Made by a program: the position numbers and the translations under genes. From NCBI RefSeq assembly GCF_036588685.1, contig NC_086378.1:36247578-36311577 (forward strand): a stretch of DNA of 64,000 nt, given 5' to 3'. The stretch is from Mytilus trossulus (lineage: Eukaryota; Mollusca; Bivalvia; Mytilida; Mytilidae). A model generated the notes under the pieces. The model did no database searches. It was not told the DNA's origin and was given only the letters and a program-made list of their open reading frames with translations. This document shows, piece after piece, positions 60,585-64,000 of this stretch (its first letter is position 1; every line of letters begins with the position of its first letter).

Positions 60585-61000
60585 TGCTACCTACACGTGC
60601 GAATCAAACAAGTTGAGAATTATAAACCCTATCAGATGGTGACAAGGGAACGTCACCATCTAAAAATAGAGTATTTAGCTTCCCGTTAATTATCCATGAA
60701 AGAGTATGTTCATTGTTAATATTAGCTCTATTCAAAGTTAGTTCAACAGGATAAATCTCTTTAGTTTACGTACTGGTGTCGTTATTATTGAGAGCAAATA
60801 TATCATCCAAATGTCTAAAAGTATTATTTTTTGTTTTGTATCATTTGTTGTTTCGATAGGTCTTTGCTGATTTTATTCCCAAATTGTAACTAATAATAAT
60901 ACAGAAAAAGGTTCGAAAAAAGCTTGTACAGTTAGACAATATACGGAATCTCCAAATCGAACAAAAGAAGTATTATCTTCTATCTAGTTACATAAGACAT
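60585..61000 (-). pseudogene. Penelope-like reverse transcriptase fragment, second lineage
   Basis: The minus strand reads SFVRFGDSVY (about 60980), a decayed DLF region, then NNTFRHLDDIFALNNNDTS (about 60830-60770), KEIYPVELTLN, ANINNEHTLS and LDGDVPLSPSDGVYNSQLVR (about 60660-60610). HLDD stands where the catalytic YxDD should be. An in-frame stop follows it and a segment before LDGDVP is deleted. The motif string differs from the YIDDVLSLNN copies and pairs best with the lineage of 51980-52468. Confidence 0.65.
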
Positions 61001-61265
61001 AAGTCATATGTCATATGACATCAGACCTTTCTTTTCGCTGAAATTCAACCATGGGGTATGTTAGCACTTCTGTGTTGACGTAAATATCAATGTTTTGGTC
61101 ATATTTTAAATTTCCTGTTACAAAACTTTAAATTTTCGAAAAACTAAATATTTTCTTTTCCAAGGACTGGATTATCTTAGCCGTATTTGACACAACGTCT
61201 TGGAATTTAAAGTCATCAATGCTCTTCAACTTTGTACTTCTTTGGCTTAATAACTATGTTGATCT

Positions 61266-61305
61266 GAGCGTCACTGGTGAGTCTTATGTAGACGAGTCTA
61301 GCGTA
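61266..61305 (+). ncRNA. hammerhead remnant, helix III and GAAA deleted
   Basis: GAGCGTCA, CTGGTGA and GTC-TTATGTA-GAC are present; GACGAG joins directly to TCTAGCGTA, removing nine bases of GAAA and helix III. Inactive. Confidence 0.6.
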
Positions 61306-61579
61306 ATACATTATAATCCTGGTTCCTTTGATAACTATTGACTCCACGGGGTCGATGCCACTGCAGGTGGACGTTTCGTCCCCGAGGGTTTCACCAGCCC
61401 AGTAGTCAGCACTTCGGTGTTGACATGAATATTTATAAATTTTATAAATTTCCTATTTCAAAACTTCCGAAAAACTAAGAATTTTCCTCTCCCAGGACTA
61501 GATTATCTTAGCCGTATTTGGAACACCTTTTTGGAATCTTTAACTTTGTACTTTTTTGACGTTTTAACTTTTTTGATCT

Positions 61580-61626
61580 GAGCGTCACTGATGAGTCTTA
61601 TGAAGATGAAACGCGCGTTTGGCGTA
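61580..61626 (+). ncRNA. hammerhead ribozyme with altered cleavage triplet
   Basis: CTGATGA and GAAAC are intact, helix II is GTC/GAT (G-T wobble), helix III CGC/GCG. The cleavage triplet is GTT in place of GTC, which in known hammerheads cuts poorly. Confidence 0.6.
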
Positions 61627-61665
61627 CTAAATTATAATCATGGTACCTTTTATAACTATAAGTAC

Positions 61666-62204
61666 AGCATTTTAACAAACAATATAAGTTTGAACATTTT
61701 ACACTTACACAACATGGTAACCAAAGGTGCAATAAAATTGTATATAATGAATACTGGTTTGACAGGAAGTGTAAGTTATAGTAACATGATAAAGCACATG
61801 TATATAAAAAAAGGTTTTAATAACACTTTTGCAAAATTTTGCTATTCCAGTAAAAGTGAATAAATCTTATGTATTCATCAATCGTTGACTCATTCGTATC
61901 TCGCGTCCTCTTCATCTTTTTGTCATTTAAAGCCTCAATCTATCTCAAATAGTTTTCAAGGTAATAGAGAAAACGCAAGAGTTGCTACAAATCGTCATTA
62001 CATGCCAAAAACTCTAAAAAGGAGTTGTCTGTAGAATTTGGATATGCTGGCTTATTTGTAGATCTGGTCTATCAGATCAGTTAATTAAAGTGTATATCTA
62101 TCTATTATAGTTCCAAAGACGATAAGCAAAAACGCATGACTGAAATTCGTATTTAAAGGTAATAAACTAAAATAAGAAGGCGTCGCACAATTTATGCTAT
62201 ACAA
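61666..62204. other. no recognised feature
   Basis: The ORF at 61591-61863 begins inside the HHR dimer and has no family features. Confidence 0.35.
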
Positions 62205-62335
62205 TTGAGAAAGGACATGGGGAATGTGTCAAAGCAACAACAATCCGGCCATAGAGCAGACAACAGCCGAAGGCCACAAATGGGTCTCCAATGTAGCGAG
62301 AAACTCCCGCATCCGTAAATCGTCCTTCAGCAGTG
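62205..62335 (+). repeat. rep-B copy
   Basis: AAAGGACATGGGGAATGTGT CAAAGC, CAACAGCCGAAGGCCACAAA and GGGTCTCCAATGTAGCGAGA match 58590-58690. Confidence 0.75.
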
Positions 62336-63039
62336 TTTACTTGTTTGTAGAGCTCATATTTTGTTGATAATCTTTGCTATTTGTCAGTTTCTCTGTATCT
62401 ATCATGATGTGTCGAGGTACAAAGCAAAAATAAAACGAATCGGTAAAATTCATCAATTAAGGGCAATGACTGCATTAAAAAAATCGCCTTTTTGGCACTG
62501 AACATCTGTAAGCAAATCCAAACATTCTAAACATTTCTGTCCCTGTACTGTCAGATTTTCCCTATTCATAGAGGTTTTGAAGATACTGGATCAGGTGAAC
62601 ATAAGTCTATAACGATCAGCAGGATAAGAATTACAAATAAGTTCAAACCCGGTGATTACTCTAATTTAGAAGGTCACGTTTCGGGGAAAAGGACGGAATA
62701 ATAGTTTGGATAAATGGAACATTTCCGTTTTTTGTCAGTTTACTCTAACTAGTGCTGAGGAGAAAGTCAGGGTTGAAAAGGCGAATAATGTGTACTGCCA
62801 CTAGAAGGACAGGGAATGTATAATAGGGCATAACATTTATCGTTCATCAGGTAATGAAGGAACCAACACAGTTTTGAACGAGTAAAGAGTGTGACACCCT
62901 CTAACAACAGCTTTAGTATTAAAATGTTATGTTTTGTTGGCAATGTTGTTTATGAGAATACTGTTTCATAAATGTGCATTACTGTTTTCCAATTCTGTAT
63001 TAAAATACGAGGGACGAAAGATACCAGAGGTATATTCCA
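62336..63039. other. no recognised feature
   Basis: Noncoding, with a possible diverged PLE-tail trace near 62670-62760 (GGTCACGTTTCGGGGAAAAG, resembling GGTCACATTTGGGGAAAAG at 18180). Confidence 0.35.
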
Positions 63040-63082
63040 ACTCTTTAATATAGTTATCAAAAGTACCAGTATTATGATTGTA

Positions 63083-63129
63083 TACGCCAGACGCGCGTTT
63101 CGTCTACATAAGACTCATCAATGACGCTC
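63083..63129 (-). ncRNA. hammerhead ribozyme, one core substitution
   Basis: All helices match the consensus copy; the core reads TTGATGA rather than CTGATGA, a change at the first conserved core base. Confidence 0.65.
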
Positions 63130-63437
63130 AGATCAAAATAGTTAAAACGCCAAATAAATACAAACTTGAAAAGCATTGAGGATTCAAAATTCTAACAAGT
63201 TGTGCCAAATACGGCTAAGGTAATCTACTCCTGGGGTAAAAAAATCCTTATTTTTATGAAAAATTCAAAGTTTTGTAAACAGAAAATTTATAAAAATGAA
63301 CATATAATTGATATTCATGTCAACACCGAAGTGCTGACTACTGGGCTGGTGATACCCTCGTGGACGAAACGTCCACCAGCAGTGGCATCGACCCAGTGGT
63401 GTAAATAGTTATCAAAAGTACCAGGATTATAATTTTA

Positions 63438-63484
63438 TACGCCAGACGCGCGTTTCGTCTACATAAGACTCAGCAGTGACGCTC
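63438..63484 (-). ncRNA. hammerhead ribozyme, one core substitution
   Basis: Helix I GCGTCA/TGGCGT, helix II GTC/GAC with TTATGTA loop, GAAA and GTC are intact. The core reads CTGCTGA in place of CTGATGA. Confidence 0.65.
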
Positions 63485-63500
63485 AGATCAAAATAGTTAA

Positions 63501-63565
63501 AACGGGAGAAAAACTGACAACGCCATAGATAAAAATGAAAAAGATAAATTGACAAACAATAGTAC
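63501..63565 (-). mobile_element. PLE 3'-tail stub
   Basis: AAAACTGACAACGCCATAGA TAAAAATGAAAAAG matches the end of the PLE tail at 44045-44080 and 13035-13075. It abuts the truncated HHR unit without a spacer. Confidence 0.55.
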
Positions 63566-63837
63566 ACAAAACAAGATGTGTCACCATTGCAAACTATTCA
63601 CTTGAAAACATCAGAACGGTAACAGTCAATGCATACCGAAACTTCCAAAGGTCAATCAACTTGGGGGAGATAAAAAAATTAATGTAAAATGTTAAACTTA
63701 TTGTTTAAGAAAAGGAATTGTGTGATCATGGTTGAAGGATAACGCTTTATTTACATATTTTGAAAATATAACGATTTATCTTTTTTCTTCTTTATTTTAT
63801 TTGTAAGAACATTGTGTGCGATATCTCTTGTTTGTGT

Positions 63838-64000
63838 TTATATTCCAGGATACAGTAGATATCCAGCAAATGTACACCATGGACCATCAAGAACGTCGAC
63901 AATGCCGTGGTACTGGTCATGAACTTTAATCCATACTCTATCTCCTTGGTTCAACCGAACGATAACTAAGTTGGAACCCGGTGCATATTTAGCGCCTGCA
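63838..64000 (-). CDS. C1q-domain-containing protein, C-terminal 54 codons (partial)
   Basis: The minus strand from the window edge to TAA at 63838-63840 reads GAKYAPGSNLVIVRLNQG, DRVWIKVHDQYHGIVDV and LDGPWCTFAGYLLYPGI, the last strands of a C1q domain. Over the final 47 residues 37 are identical to the complete gene at 54984-56111, and orientation is the same, so the two are tandem paralogues about 8 kb apart. The start and the rest lie beyond the right edge. Confidence 0.85.
   Translation of the reverse strand, partial: AGAKYAPGSNLVIVRLNQGDRVWIKVHDQYHGIVDVLDGPWCTFAGYLLYPGI

Larger units (their letters stand above)
61140..61665 (+). mobile_element. HHR-unit head-to-tail dimer
   Basis: Two ribozyme blocks (61266 and 61580) in the same direction lie 314 bp apart. 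Between them is one whole unit: ATAATCCTGGTTCCTTTGAT, the inverted tail (GGTGGACGTTTCGTCCCCGA), GTCAGCACTTCGGTGTTGAC and CTTAGCCGTATTTGGAACAC. A partial third unit precedes the first ribozyme. This is the repeat layout of retrozymes. Confidence 0.75.
63040..63505 (-). mobile_element. HHR-unit head-to-tail dimer, 355-bp period
   Basis: The first unit runs 63050-63405 and the second starts GTTATCAAAAGTACCAGGAT at 63409 and stops at 63500. Equivalent ribozyme bases lie exactly 355 bp apart (63086 and 63441). The junction GTGGCATCGACCCAGTGGTG TAAATAGTTATC shows how one unit's tail joins the next unit's head. At 63501 the second unit is cut by a PLE-tail block. Confidence 0.8.

Overview
The window looks like nuclear DNA of a bivalve mollusc, most likely a mussel of the genus Mytilus. 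It is AT-rich and intron-containing, with small exons bounded by GT/AG sites. It carries a molluscan-type tyrosinase, secreted C1q-domain genes and a mollusc-like interferon regulatory factor (IRF). Most of the rest is repeats that I know from mussel sequence. There are no bacterial features such as operons, Shine-Dalgarno sites or long uninterrupted ORFs.

Genes. (1) 2332-9945, + strand: six 3' exons of an IRF. They carry a complete IRF-association domain and the stop codon; the DNA-binding domain must lie upstream of the window. (2) 38522-41770, - strand: a complete three-exon secreted tyrosinase (497 aa) with all copper-ligand histidines. (3) 54984-56111, - strand: a complete two-exon C1q-domain protein (209 aa) with signal peptide, coiled coil and C1q domain. 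(4) 63838-64000, - strand: the last 54 codons of a second, closely similar C1q gene that runs off the right edge. IRF and C1q proteins both belong to bivalve innate immunity; tyrosinase serves shell/periostracum and melanin chemistry. Nothing shows that these genes are co-regulated.

Mobile DNA. Penelope-like (PLE) reverse transcriptase remnants of at least two lineages occur at 15590-16885 (-), 33240-36660 (+, with a second copy inverted inside it), 43994-45215 (-, flanked by ~449-bp direct repeats), 51980-52468 (+) and 60585-61000 (-). PLE 3'-tail fragments lie at 12985-13205, 17945-18245 and 63500-63560. A 5'-truncated LINE with a poly(A) tail is at 28510-29890. A non-autonomous DNA element with 105-bp terminal inverted repeats and a 5-bp target duplication spans 57776-60472. 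Smaller inverted-repeat elements lie at 30820-31087, 46417-47001, 47811-48018 and 49087-49293.

The most striking signal is a dispersed ~355-bp unit, called the HHR unit here, seen more than a dozen times. It contains the core of a type I hammerhead self-cleaving ribozyme: CTGATGA, a GTC/GAC helix II, GAAA, a minimal helix III and a GTC cleavage site. Two loci (61.2-61.65 kb and 63.05-63.5 kb) are head-to-tail dimers with one ribozyme per unit, which is the layout of retrozymes. Together with the resident PLE reverse transcriptases this suggests an RNA-based, ribozyme-processed repeat that may be mobilised by PLE machinery.

Repeat names used below: rep-B (contains GGGGAATGTGTCAAAG), rep-C (GTGGTATG..TGCCAATGAGACAAC), rep-D (GACTTGG.ACAGGCGCAAAATTG) and rep-F (GTCAGGAATATGAC..TTTGAATTTTCCTCGG). 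Their families are recognised only from copies inside this window and general familiarity with mussel DNA.
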